A stretch of DNA of 64,000 bases from Terrabacter tumescens (GTDB taxonomy: Bacteria; Actinomycetota; Actinomycetes; Actinomycetales; Dermatophilaceae). Both the position numbers and the translations under genes were made by a program. The stretch lies in assembly GCF_014646815.1 (NCBI RefSeq), contig NZ_BMNZ01000005.1, positions 304,394 through 368,393 of the forward strand, written 5' to 3'. The notes beneath the pieces are model-generated. The model saw only the letters and a program-made list of their open reading frames with translations, ran no database searches and was not told the origin of the DNA. This document shows, in pieces, positions 27,512-35,209 of the stretch. Positions within the stretch are counted from its first letter, which is position 1; the number at the start of each line of letters is the position of its first letter.

Positions 27512-28231
27512 GTGAAGATCGACATCTGGAGCGACATCGTGTGCCCGTTCTGCTACATCGGCAAGCGTCGCCTCGAGGCTGCCGTGGCGCAGTTCGAGCA
27601 CGCCGACGAGGTCGAGGTGCAGTGGCACAGCTTCGAGCTGGACCGCGGCGCCGCTCCCGTGTCGGAGCAGCCGCTCGTCGACCTCGTCGCCGCGAAGTAC
27701 GGCACGACGCGCGAGCAGGCAGCCGAGCAGCACCGCTCGATGGCGGCCGCCGCGGCCGAGCTGGGCCTCACGTTCAACTGGGAGCAGGCCCGCTACGGCA
27801 ACACCTTCGACGCGCACCGCGTCGTGCACCTGGCGGCCGAGCAGGGCCTCGCCGACGCCGCCCACGAGCGGCTCATGCGCGCCTACTTCACCGACGGCCT
27901 CGCGGTCGGCGACCGGGACGTGCTCGTCCGGCTCGCCGTCGAGATCGGCCTCGACGAGGGCGCCGTGCGCGAGATGCTCGAGTCCGACGACTACGGCAAC
28001 CACGTGCGCAGCGACGAGGCGACGGCCAAGATGCTCGGCATCGAGTCGGTCCCGTTCTTCGTGCTCGACCGCAAGTACGGCGTCTCCGGCGCCCAGCCGG
28101 TCGAGGTCTTCGCCCAAGCGCTCGAGACGGCGTGGGAGCACCGGCACGAGGTGCTCGAGCCGGTCGCCGCGGGCGGTGGCTGCGGGGGCGGCTGCGGCGC
28201 CGGCGGCTGCGGCGGGGTCTGCGGCGCCTGA
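27512..28231 (+). CDS. DsbA-family (FrnE-like) oxidoreductase with Cys-Gly tail
   Basis: A 239-residue thioredoxin-fold protein of the FrnE/DsbA group. The active site is Cys11-Pro-Phe-Cys14 right at the N-terminus (WSDIVCPFCYIGKRRL), with the helical insertion in the middle and the cis-Pro loop in ESVPFFVLD. There is no signal peptide, so it is cytoplasmic. The last 19 residues are almost only Gly and Cys, with Cys224, 228, 233 and 237 in a CX3C-X4-CX3C pattern, as if to bind a metal or relay thiols. GTG 27512 follows TAGGTT (27498-27503) by 8 nt, suggesting a leaderless transcript. Confidence 0.88.
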   Translation: MKIDIWSDIVCPFCYIGKRRLEAAVAQFEHADEVEVQWHSFELDRGAAPVSEQPLVDLVAAKYGTTREQAAEQHRSMAAAAAELGLTFNWEQARYGNTFDAHRVVHLAAEQGLADAAHERLMRAYFTDGLAVGDRDVLVRLAVEIGLDEGAVREMLESDDYGNHVRSDEATAKMLGIESVPFFVLDRKYGVSGAQPVEVFAQALETAWEHRHEVLEPVAAGGGCGGGCGAGGCGGVCGA

Positions 28232-28271
28232 ACCGCCCGACCGCCGCCGTGCGGGCCTAGCGTGGGTGGGC

Positions 28272-28679
28272 ATGTCCCACCCCCAGATGTTCGACACCGG
28301 CGACCCCTACCTGCGGCGCCTGCGCGAGATCTGTCTCGCGCTGCCCGGCGCCGACGAGAAGGTCTCGCACGGCCGCCCCAACTTCTTCACCCGCAAGGTC
28401 TTCGCCATCTACGGCGGCGTCGTCAAGGGCGACCACGACCCCGAGCCCTACCGCCACGCCGTCATCGTGCAGCCCGACGAGTCCGACCGGGCGGCGCTGC
28501 TCGAGGACCCGCGCTTCGTCGTGCCCGGCTACTACGGTCCCTACGGCTGGCTCATGCTCGACCTGCGCAACAACCGCGCCGCTGACGGCGTCGACTGGGA
28601 CGAGGTCGCCGAGCTCGTCGACGCGTCGTACCGCCGCACCGCGCCGGTGCGCCTGGTCCGCGAGCTCGACGCGCGCTGA
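28272..28679 (+). CDS. MmcQ/YjbR family DNA-binding-like protein
   Basis: A 135-residue MmcQ/YjbR-type protein (CyaY-like fold). The family signature is visible: LREICLALPGADEKVSHGRPNFF, KVFAIYGG, HAVIVQPDESDRAALLEDPRFVVPGYYGPYGWLMLDL and VDWDEVAELVDASYRRTAP. Function is not settled; some members are predicted to bind DNA. TAGCGT (28258-28263) lies 8 nt before ATG 28272 with no Shine-Dalgarno, so the mRNA is probably leaderless. It follows the DsbA-like gene by 40 bp. Confidence 0.87.
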   Translation: MSHPQMFDTGDPYLRRLREICLALPGADEKVSHGRPNFFTRKVFAIYGGVVKGDHDPEPYRHAVIVQPDESDRAALLEDPRFVVPGYYGPYGWLMLDLRNNRAADGVDWDEVAELVDASYRRTAPVRLVRELDAR

Positions 28680-28690
28680 CTCGCCCGCAG

Positions 28691-28756
28691 CGACCGGGCG
28701 GCGACCGGGCGGCGACGGGGCGGCGACGGGGCGGCGACGGGGCGGCGACCGGGCGG
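28691..28756. repeat. Six tandem 11-bp units (minisatellite)
   Basis: Six head-to-tail units CGAC[C/G]GGGCGG fill 28691-28756 with C at the variable base in units 1, 2 and 6 and G in units 3-5. The array starts 11 bp after the stop of the MmcQ-like gene and ends 105 bp before the CAP gene. Such arrays change length by slippage, so copy number may differ between strains. Confidence 0.9.
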
Positions 28757-28861
28757 TAGGTCACGGTGACGTGACGATGCGCCGCTACGCCCCTCGCTCA
28801 TCCGGCTGCATCCCCGCCGGGGCGCGTAAGGTACCGGTCGCTGGGTCGACGAAAGGCGCAC

Positions 28862-29641
28862 ATGGGACGGCACACCGATCCCGCGGTCATCGGATCGCGG
28901 CGCGCCGCGGTGGTGACCCTAACGGTGTCGGCACTGCTCGTGATCGGCGGCTTCGTCATCCTGGGTCGCTCCGGCGACCTGCGTCTCGGCCCCGGACCGT
29001 CGCCGACGGCGCCGGCCACGCCGACGGGACGCATGGGCGGCGTCGAGAGCTCGAGCACCGTCTCGCCGTCCACGTCCCCGACCCCGTCGGCCACGCCCTC
29101 CACCTCGCCGAGCTCGACGGGACCGACACCGACGCCGTCGCTGACCACCCGGGCTCCCGCGCCGCTCGTGACGGCGCCCACGCCGACGCGCTCAGCGACC
29201 CCGGTCCCCACGCGGACGCCGTCCCCGACGAGCACGGCCGTCGCCGCACCACCTCCTCGCGCGGGCGTCGCCCACCAGGTCGTGGCCCTCGTCAACACCG
29301 AGCGCGCCCGGGCCGGGTGCGGACCGGTGTCGATCGACGCGGCGCTCCAGCGGGCGGCGCAGCAGCACAGCGACGACATGGCGACGCGTGGCTACTTCTC
29401 GCACACGAGCCCCGACGGGTCGACCTTCGCCGACCGCATCCGCGCGGCCGGCTACCGCGGCGGGGCGATCGGCGAGAACATCGCGGCCGGGCAGCGCAGC
29501 GCCAAGGAGGTCATGAGCGGGTGGATGGCGAGCCCGGGGCACCGCGCGAACATCCTCAACTGCGCCTACCGCGACATCGGCGTCGGCTACGCGACGGGTG
29601 GCCCGTACGGCACGTACTGGACCCAGACCTTCGGCGGCTGA
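28862..29641 (+). CDS. CAP-domain (SCP/YkwD-like) secreted protein
   Basis: A 259-residue protein with one N-terminal membrane segment (VVTLTVSALLVIGGFVILG, about 17-35), a Thr/Ser/Pro-rich extracellular stalk (45-130) and a C-terminal CAP domain. Family blocks are VVALVNTERARAGCGPVSID, AQQHSDDMATRGYFSHTSPDG, GYRGGAIGENIAAG, VMSGWMASPGHRANILN and DIGVGYA. The His, Glu, Glu, His residues of the CAP cavity are present. Related bacterial proteins are exported and bind the envelope; the ligand is unknown. The stalk probably crosses the peptidoglycan. ATG 28862 has GAAAGG upstream. Confidence 0.88.
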   Translation: MGRHTDPAVIGSRRAAVVTLTVSALLVIGGFVILGRSGDLRLGPGPSPTAPATPTGRMGGVESSSTVSPSTSPTPSATPSTSPSSTGPTPTPSLTTRAPAPLVTAPTPTRSATPVPTRTPSPTSTAVAAPPPRAGVAHQVVALVNTERARAGCGPVSIDAALQRAAQQHSDDMATRGYFSHTSPDGSTFADRIRAAGYRGGAIGENIAAGQRSAKEVMSGWMASPGHRANILNCAYRDIGVGYATGGPYGTYWTQTFGG

Positions 29642-29660
29642 CCACCCGTAGGTTGTCGTC

Positions 29661-30476
29661 ATGCACCCCTGGCACTCGCAGGACCGTCACGTCGTCCGCC
29701 TCGACTGGGGACCCACCGCGGCCGAGGCCCTGACGAGGTATGCCGTCGCCGCGGGGTCTCCCGTATGCGCGGTCGTCGTCGACGTCCTCAGCTTCACGAC
29801 GTGCGTCTCGGTGGCCGCCGACGCCGGCATCCGCGTGCACCCCTACCGCTGGAAGGACGAGTCGGCCCGCGCCTTCGCCGAGGAGCGTGGCGCCACCCTG
29901 GCTCGGACGCGGTCGGCGACGCGGGCCGAGGGCGGGGTCAGCCTGTCACCGGCCTCGATCCGCGCGGCCCGTGACGTCAAGGACCTCGTGCTGCCCTCGC
30001 CCAACGGGTCGACGACCAGCACCGTCCTCGCCGAGGCCGGCGCGCAGGTCGTGGCGGCCTCGCTGCGCAACCGGGCGGCAGTCGCCGCCTGGATCGTCGA
30101 CTGGCTCGAGTCGTCGAGCGGCTCCCGGGCCCGGCCGGCGGTCGTCGTGGTCCCGGCCGGCGAGCGCTGGCCCGACGACTCGCTGCGTCCGGCCGTCGAG
30201 GACCTCTGGGGCGCCGGGTCCGTCGTCGCGGCGCTCGCCCAACGGCTCGAGCACCGCGGCGGCCCGCTGCTCCTCAGCCCCGAGGCCGAGGCGGCGGGTG
30301 CGGCCTGGCTCGCCGTGGAGGACCGGGCCGCGGCGGCGCTGCGCTCCTGCGCGAGCGGGCTGGAGCTCGTGGCGCAGGGGTGGCCCGACGACGTCGCGAT
30401 CGCCGCCGAGCTCGATGCGTCGGGCGTCGTCCCGGTGCTGACCGACGGTGCGTACACCGGGCACCCCGCTCCCTGA
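29661..30476 (+). CDS. 2-phosphosulfolactate phosphatase-like protein (ComB family)
   Basis: A 271-residue ComB-family protein. Motifs are VCAVVVDVLSFTTCVSVAAD near the N-terminus, LVLPSPNGSTTSTVLAEAG, and AGERWPDDSLRPAVEDLWGAG. In methanogens and Bacillus the enzyme hydrolyses 2-phosphosulfolactate in coenzyme M or sulfolactate synthesis. No other sulfolactate genes are nearby, so the actinobacterial substrate may be different. TAGGTT (29649-29654) is 6 nt before ATG 29661, so the mRNA is probably leaderless. It converges on peptidase E with a one-base gap. Confidence 0.85.
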   Translation: MHPWHSQDRHVVRLDWGPTAAEALTRYAVAAGSPVCAVVVDVLSFTTCVSVAADAGIRVHPYRWKDESARAFAEERGATLARTRSATRAEGGVSLSPASIRAARDVKDLVLPSPNGSTTSTVLAEAGAQVVAASLRNRAAVAAWIVDWLESSSGSRARPAVVVVPAGERWPDDSLRPAVEDLWGAGSVVAALAQRLEHRGGPLLLSPEAEAAGAAWLAVEDRAAAALRSCASGLELVAQGWPDDVAIAAELDASGVVPVLTDGAYTGHPAP

Positions 30477-30477
30477 C

Positions 30478-31170
30478 TCACCTGCCGGCGGAAGCGACCT
30501 CCTCCCGCCTCATGAGCTGCCACGTCCCCTCGGAGACGACCTCGACGACGCCGTCGACGACGGCGATGGCCGTCTGCCCGTCGATGACGTAACCCGGTCC
30601 GGAGATGCCCTGGATCCAGCTCTCCGCCTCGGCCAGGGTGTTGCCGGGCATGCCCTCGGGAGCGACGTGCGGGAAGATCGAGAAGTCGACGAGCCCGAGG
30701 GGGCTGATGTCGCCGGTCTTCGGCCTCCACTGGATGAAGTCCTCGCCGACCTCGGGGGTCATCACCATGCTGCCGGCGCTCAGCCCCACCCACACCGTCT
30801 TCTCGAGCGACGGCAGCAGATCGGTCAGCCCCGACTCCCGCATCCAGTAGGCGAGGTACAGCACGTCCCCGCCGGAGACCAGCAGGACGTCCGCCTCCTC
30901 GACGAGGGGCACCCAGCGGTCGGCGTCGATGCTGGGCAGCGCGGTGAGCTCGAGCACCCCGACGGACTTCCAGCCCAGGTCGACCATGGGGTTCTCGGAC
31001 GTCCCGCTGATGAACTGCCAAGCCCTGTCGAGGCCGGCCCTCGGGTGCCCGTACATCCCGGTGGGGATGCACAGGGCGTGCGACTCGGCGATCGGCCTGT
31101 CCAGCATCCCGACGAGTGCCGCATGGATGCTCGGGTTGGTGACTCCACTGTCTGTCAGCAGGAGCTTCAT
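30478..31170 (-). CDS. Peptidase E-like protein (family S51)
   Basis: A 230-residue S51 peptidase, related to alpha-aspartyl dipeptidase PepE and cyanophycinase. The nucleophile is in VWVGLSAGSMVMTPEVG, preceded by ADVLLVSGGDVLYLAYWMRESG, and the His is in DFSIFPHVAPEG. It should be cytoplasmic. The gene uses more A/T-ending and AGG, GGA, ACA, AGT codons than its neighbours (for example ATGAAGCTCCTGCTGACAGA at the start), which suggests acquisition from a lower-GC donor. ATG 31170 has GGAGG 9 nt upstream and an inverted repeat is centred 38 bp further up. Confidence 0.85.
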   Translation of the reverse strand: MKLLLTDSGVTNPSIHAALVGMLDRPIAESHALCIPTGMYGHPRAGLDRAWQFISGTSENPMVDLGWKSVGVLELTALPSIDADRWVPLVEEADVLLVSGGDVLYLAYWMRESGLTDLLPSLEKTVWVGLSAGSMVMTPEVGEDFIQWRPKTGDISPLGLVDFSIFPHVAPEGMPGNTLAEAESWIQGISGPGYVIDGQTAIAVVDGVVEVVSEGTWQLMRREEVASAGR

Positions 31171-31198
31171 GGGTCTGGTCCTCCGGGTCTCAACGGTG

Positions 31199-31217
31199 CG
31201 TGGTCACTGGGACCACG
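31199..31217. promoter_or_regulatory. Inverted repeat upstream of peptidase E, possible operator
   Basis: CGTGGTC-ACTGG-GACCACG is a perfect 7-bp inverted repeat with a 5-bp spacer, 29-47 bp before the peptidase E start. Position and size suit a repressor site. A short mRNA hairpin is equally possible. The rest of the 186-bp gap shows only a GGCATAC element (31323). Confidence 0.4.
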
Positions 31218-31356
31218 AACGACCTGGGGCGAATACGACAGGTCCCGACCAAGAATGGGACATCCGGCCGACTGACGGGGCCGGACCGAGCACGGGACCT
31301 GCACGCCGTGCCCGGGCGACACGGCATACGCGATCGGTGGAAGGGACGCGAGTCGC

Positions 31357-32751
31357 CTACTGGCCCAAGGCGGTCCAGAAGGCCGATGCGGCCCGCGAGG
31401 GGCGCCCGGTGCGACGCTCGGACCAGTCGGCCGACGTCATGAGGGCGGTCACCGCGTTGACGCCCAGCCAGCGGAGTGGCTCGGGCTCCCAGTCACGGGA
31501 GGTGCGCCCGGCCCACGGCAGGGAGGCGAGGTCGTCCGGGTCGTCACCGCGGATCGTCGCGGCCAGCGTGCGGCCCGCGAGCGCCGAGGTGGCCACGCCG
31601 TCGCCGACGTAGCCGCCGGCGAAGGCGAGGCCGGTGTGCCGGTCGTGGCGGACCGAGGGGAACCAGTCGCGCGGCACGCCGAGGTTGCCGCCCCACGCGT
31701 GCGTGAACTCCACCCCGTCGAGGACGGGGAAGAGCTCGAGCAGGATCCGGCGCAGGGCGGTGTGGACGCGCTCGTCGCGGTCGTAGAGCGGCGACACCTT
31801 GGAGGCGTAGTGGTAGGGAGCACCCCTGCCACCGAAGGCGATCCGGCCGTCACGGGTGCGCTGGCCGTAGATCGTCAGGTGCCGGTTGTCGGCGAAGGTC
31901 GTGCGCTTGTCGAGGCCGATCTGCGCCCACGTGTCGTCGGGCAGCGGCTCGGTCGCCGTCATGAGCGAGTAGATGGGCGCGATGGCGCGTCGCCGACCGG
32001 CGACGGTGGGCGTGTAGCCCTCGGTCGCGAGGACGACGTGGTCGGCGCGGACCGTCCCGTGCGCGGTGACGACGCGGTGGCTGCGCACGTCGACGGCCGC
32101 CGTGCGCTCGTGGATGACGACCCCGCGCCGCTCGACCGTGTCGGCGAGGCCACGCACGAGTCGCGCCGGGTGGATCGCCGCGCAGTGGGGCGTGAAGGAG
32201 CCGCCCAGCGCGTCGCTGACCCCGGCGATCTCGGTGACCTCGTGGGCGTCGAGGAGGCGGTGGTCCTCCTCGCCGAAGCCCCACGCACGGTGGTTCGAGA
32301 CCTCCTCACGGACCCGCTCGAGCTGCGCCGGGTTGCGCGCGACGGACAGGTAGCCGCCCTGGTCGAAGTGGCAGTCGATCCCCTCCGCGGCGGCGACCCT
32401 GCCCACGTCGGCCACCGTGTCGTGCAGCAGGTGCTGCATCCGCACCGCCGCCTCACGGCCGCGCTCGGCCGCCATCCGCTTGAGCGAGGCCGGGAAGAGC
32501 GCGGAGCACCAGCCGCCGTTGCGGCCCGACGCGCCGAAGCCGGCGACCTCCTTCTCGATGACGGCGACGCGGATCGTCGGGTCGGCCGTGACGAGGTGGT
32601 ATGCCGTCCACAGGCCTGTGTAGCCGGCCCCCACCACGGCGACGTCGACCTCGAGGTCGGTGGTGAGGCCGGGGCGCGGTTCGATGTCACCGATCGTGTC
32701 GTGCCAGAGGCTGAGGCCTCGGTAACCGCTCAAGGGCATGGCCGGGATCAT
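31357..32751 (-). CDS. FAD-dependent amine oxidoreductase (DAO family, PuuB-like)
   Basis: A 464-residue DAO-type flavoprotein. The FAD-binding Rossmann motif VDVAVVGAGYTGLWTAYHL lies near residue 35, the FGASGRNGGWCSALFP block follows, and a GDGVATSALAGRTLA segment closes the FAD site near the C-terminus. Blocks match gamma-glutamylputrescine oxidase (PuuB) and related secondary-amine oxidases, so it likely oxidises a polyamine or N-methylated amino acid. ATG 32751 is chosen because GGAGG lies 4 nt upstream; upstream sequence to 32877 is not family-like. It is divergent from a class III aminotransferase, which points to a shared amine-catabolic role. Confidence 0.87.
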   Translation of the reverse strand: MIPAMPLSGYRGLSLWHDTIGDIEPRPGLTTDLEVDVAVVGAGYTGLWTAYHLVTADPTIRVAVIEKEVAGFGASGRNGGWCSALFPASLKRMAAERGREAAVRMQHLLHDTVADVGRVAAAEGIDCHFDQGGYLSVARNPAQLERVREEVSNHRAWGFGEEDHRLLDAHEVTEIAGVSDALGGSFTPHCAAIHPARLVRGLADTVERRGVVIHERTAAVDVRSHRVVTAHGTVRADHVVLATEGYTPTVAGRRRAIAPIYSLMTATEPLPDDTWAQIGLDKRTTFADNRHLTIYGQRTRDGRIAFGGRGAPYHYASKVSPLYDRDERVHTALRRILLELFPVLDGVEFTHAWGGNLGVPRDWFPSVRHDRHTGLAFAGGYVGDGVATSALAGRTLAATIRGDDPDDLASLPWAGRTSRDWEPEPLRWLGVNAVTALMTSADWSERRTGRPSRAASAFWTALGQ

Positions 32752-32891
32752 GCCACCTCCGGGGGGCGCGAAACGGACTCGGAACCTGTGCCTTTTCGGT
32801 TGAATCCCCTTCCAGCACCTACGGAATCCGTGGTCCTGCAGGGTTTGGGCCATCACTTCCACTGCCGGGCGCCGCACGGCATGATGCGGGC

Positions 32892-34247
32892 ATGAGCACC
32901 GTCGATCGCGCCCGTCTCGCCGAGCTGCACGCCCGGGAGCGCGCCGCCTTCACCGCCGCCCGCCCGCGGTCCCGGGCGCTCGCCGAGCAGGCCGCTGCAC
33001 ACATGCCGGGCGGGGTCCCGATGAGCTGGATGGTCAAGTGGCCCGGGGACTTCCCCGTCTTCGTCGAGAGCGCGGAGGGCGCGCACTTCACGTGCGTCGA
33101 CGGCATCGACCACGTCGACCTCTGCCTCGGCGACACCGGCGCCATGATGGGCCACTCCCCCGCGCCGACGGTCGAGGCCGTGACCCGGCAGCTCTCGCGC
33201 GGGATCACGACGATGCTGCCCACCGAGGACGCCATCGCCGTCTCCACCGGCCTCGCCGAGCGGTTCGGGCTGCCCTACTGGCAGTTCACGCTGACGGCTA
33301 CTGACGCCAACCGGCACGCGATCCGCTACGCCCGCCACCTCACCGGCCGCAGCAAGGTCGTCGTGCACAACTGGTGCTACCACGGCTCGGTCGACGAGGC
33401 CTTCGCCACGCTGGGGGCGGACGGCACCACCGTGGACCGACCGGGGAACATCGGCGCCCCGGTCGACACCGCGGAGACGACCCGGGTCGTCGAGTTCAAC
33501 GACCTCGAGGCGCTCGAGCGGGCCCTGGCCCACGGCGACGTCGCCGCGATCCTCGTCGAGCCGGCCCTGACGAACATCGGCATCGTCCTGCCCGACCCCG
33601 GCTACAACGAAGGGGTCCGCGAGCTCGCCACCCGCTACGGCGCGCTCCTCATCAACGACGAGACGCACACGATCTGTGCCGGCCCGGGCGGCTACACCGG
33701 AGCCCACGGCCTGCAGCCCGACATGCTGGTCATCGGCAAGTCCATCGGTGGCGGGATCACTTGCGGCACCTTCGGGTTCAGCCAGGACATCGCCGACCGG
33801 ATCGTCCGGTCGGTCGAGCTCGAGGACATCGACGTGGGCGGCATCGGCGGCACGCTCGCGGGCAACGGCCTGTCGATGGCGGCGATGAAGGCCACCCTCG
33901 AGCAGATCATGACGCCGGCCGCCTTCGAGCACATGGTCCCCCTCGCCGACGCGTGGGCCGACGGCGTGCAGGCGGGGATCGACGCCGTAGGGGCCGACTG
34001 GCACGTGACGCGGCTCGGCGCCCGTGCTGAGTACAACTTCTCCGGTCGCCCCTCGCACGACGGCCAGGAGGCGCACGACGCCGACGACTTCGAGCTGCAG
34101 CAGTACCTCCACCTCTACGCGCTCAACCGCGGCATCCTGCTGACGCCGTTCCACAACATGGCGCTCATGAGCCCGGCCACGACGGCGGCCGACGTCGACG
34201 CCCACACGACGATGTTCGAGGCCTGCCTGCGCGAGCTCTTCGCCTGA
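32892..34247 (+). CDS. Class III aminotransferase, glutamate-semialdehyde-type
   Basis: PLP-dependent class III aminotransferase of 451 residues, close in motif pattern to glutamate-1-semialdehyde aminomutase-like enzymes. Seen are HMPGGVPMSWM, DLCLGDTGAMMGHSPAP, VVHNWCYHGSVDEAF, ILVEPALTNIGIVLP, LINDETHTICAGPGGY with the PLP Asp/Glu region, and LVIGKSIGGGI with the Schiff-base Lys. It lies head-to-head with a PuuB-like oxidase, 140 bp apart, so it may remove the amino group from the oxidase product; this is inference. Heme genes are not nearby, so hemL is unlikely. CATGAT lies 6 nt before ATG 32892. Confidence 0.85.
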   Translation: MSTVDRARLAELHARERAAFTAARPRSRALAEQAAAHMPGGVPMSWMVKWPGDFPVFVESAEGAHFTCVDGIDHVDLCLGDTGAMMGHSPAPTVEAVTRQLSRGITTMLPTEDAIAVSTGLAERFGLPYWQFTLTATDANRHAIRYARHLTGRSKVVVHNWCYHGSVDEAFATLGADGTTVDRPGNIGAPVDTAETTRVVEFNDLEALERALAHGDVAAILVEPALTNIGIVLPDPGYNEGVRELATRYGALLINDETHTICAGPGGYTGAHGLQPDMLVIGKSIGGGITCGTFGFSQDIADRIVRSVELEDIDVGGIGGTLAGNGLSMAAMKATLEQIMTPAAFEHMVPLADAWADGVQAGIDAVGADWHVTRLGARAEYNFSGRPSHDGQEAHDADDFELQQYLHLYALNRGILLTPFHNMALMSPATTAADVDAHTTMFEACLRELFA

Positions 34248-34248
34248 C

Positions 34249-34278
34249 CCAGCCCGTCCGGCTGGGACGACGGGCTGG
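34249..34278. terminator. Perfect 10-bp hairpin, with an alternative long-range pairing
   Basis: CCAGCCCGTC (34249-34258) pairs with GACGGGCTGG (34269-34278) around a 10-nt loop, 1 bp after the aminotransferase stop. The right arm overlaps GGCTGGCAG (34273-34281), which pairs instead with CTGCCAGCC (34325-34333) just before the stop of the convergent DUF2071 gene. The two folds are mutually exclusive. Likely a bidirectional terminator. Confidence 0.7.
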
Positions 34279-34338
34279 CAGTCCACGACGCGGCATACGC
34301 CCGCGGTGCGGTGAGCGAGCACTGCTGCCAGCCGGTCG

Positions 34339-35097
34339 TCACCCCACGCGGGAGGGCCGTCCGAAGCGGGTGGCCACCCCCGGCGACCACAGGGCGCGCA
34401 GCCGCGGCCCCGCCGGCACGACACCGCTCGCCCCGAGCAGGTCGTCGGCGAGCTCGACGACTCCCGCGGCATACAACGGCCACGCCTCGTGCTCGTTGGG
34501 GACCCACAGCGTGCGCCCGGCGACGCGGGTGTGGGCACCCCAGCGCGCGGTGAGCCACGTCTCGAGCGGCGTCGGCTCGACCCGGTCGCCGACGCGCACG
34601 GTCAGCAGGCTCCGCAGCCCGCGGGACGGGGCACGCCGCCGGCTCTCGTACGTCAGGAGGTCACCGTCGCGGCGCAGGCGCATGCGGGCCCACGTGTAGG
34701 GGATCCCCAGTCCGGCGCGCGCCGCGGCCACGACGAGCGCGCGCTCGGTCTCGAGCGACCGGAAGAGCACGCCGTGCCGGCCGGCGTCGTCGACGGAGTA
34801 GAGACGGATGTTCGTCTCGAGGAAGCTGCCCAGCCACGGCAGGCGCGGCGACGGCGCCCGACCGAGGCGGATGCCGTCCATGACGAACGGCACGAGCGCC
34901 ACGTAGGTCAGGCCGTCGGCGAAGACGTCCGGCCTCGTGCCCGCCGGGAAGAGGTGGCGCACGGAGTCGGGCTCGACCGGCCAGTGCACGAACGTCAGGT
35001 CGCGCCACACCTGGTCGAAGACGACGGGCGGGCGCAGCGGCGGGGGCTGCACCGGGTAGCCGGCCGGCAGCGGGAGGGTGTCGACGGGCAGGTCCAC
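34339..35097 (-). CDS. DUF2071 family protein
   Basis: A 252-residue DUF2071 protein. Diagnostic blocks are VVFDQVWRDLTFVHWPVEPDSVRHLFPAGTRPDVF, YVALVPFVMDGIRLG, LGSFLETNIRLYSVDDAGRHGVLFRSLETERALVVAAAR and WLTARWGAHTRVAGRTLWVPNEHEAWPL. The family has an acetoacetate-decarboxylase-like fold and no settled function. GTG 35097 is used; the open frame continues far upstream, into the ldh region, with improbable composition, so the true start could be a few codons away. It converges on the aminotransferase and is divergent from ldh. Confidence 0.85.
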   Translation of the reverse strand: MDLPVDTLPLPAGYPVQPPPLRPPVVFDQVWRDLTFVHWPVEPDSVRHLFPAGTRPDVFADGLTYVALVPFVMDGIRLGRAPSPRLPWLGSFLETNIRLYSVDDAGRHGVLFRSLETERALVVAAARAGLGIPYTWARMRLRRDGDLLTYESRRRAPSRGLRSLLTVRVGDRVEPTPLETWLTARWGAHTRVAGRTLWVPNEHEAWPLYAAGVVELADDLLGASGVVPAGPRLRALWSPGVATRFGRPSRVG

Positions 35098-35209
35098 GAC
35101 ACCATCGTCACACGCATCGCCGGACCGACCCTCGACACGGCGCTCGCCGACTAGCGTTGGCGGCACCGGACCGACGGGCGGCCCGGACGACGAGCGACGG
35201 AGGACCCCC

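Noticed and set aside
28691-28756. Possible CRISPR-like array
   Set aside because: The units are 11 bp and contiguous with no spacers, and there are no cas genes.
32892-34247. hemL (glutamate-1-semialdehyde aminomutase)
   Set aside because: No heme genes are near, and it is paired with an amine oxidase; class III aminotransferase is the safer call.
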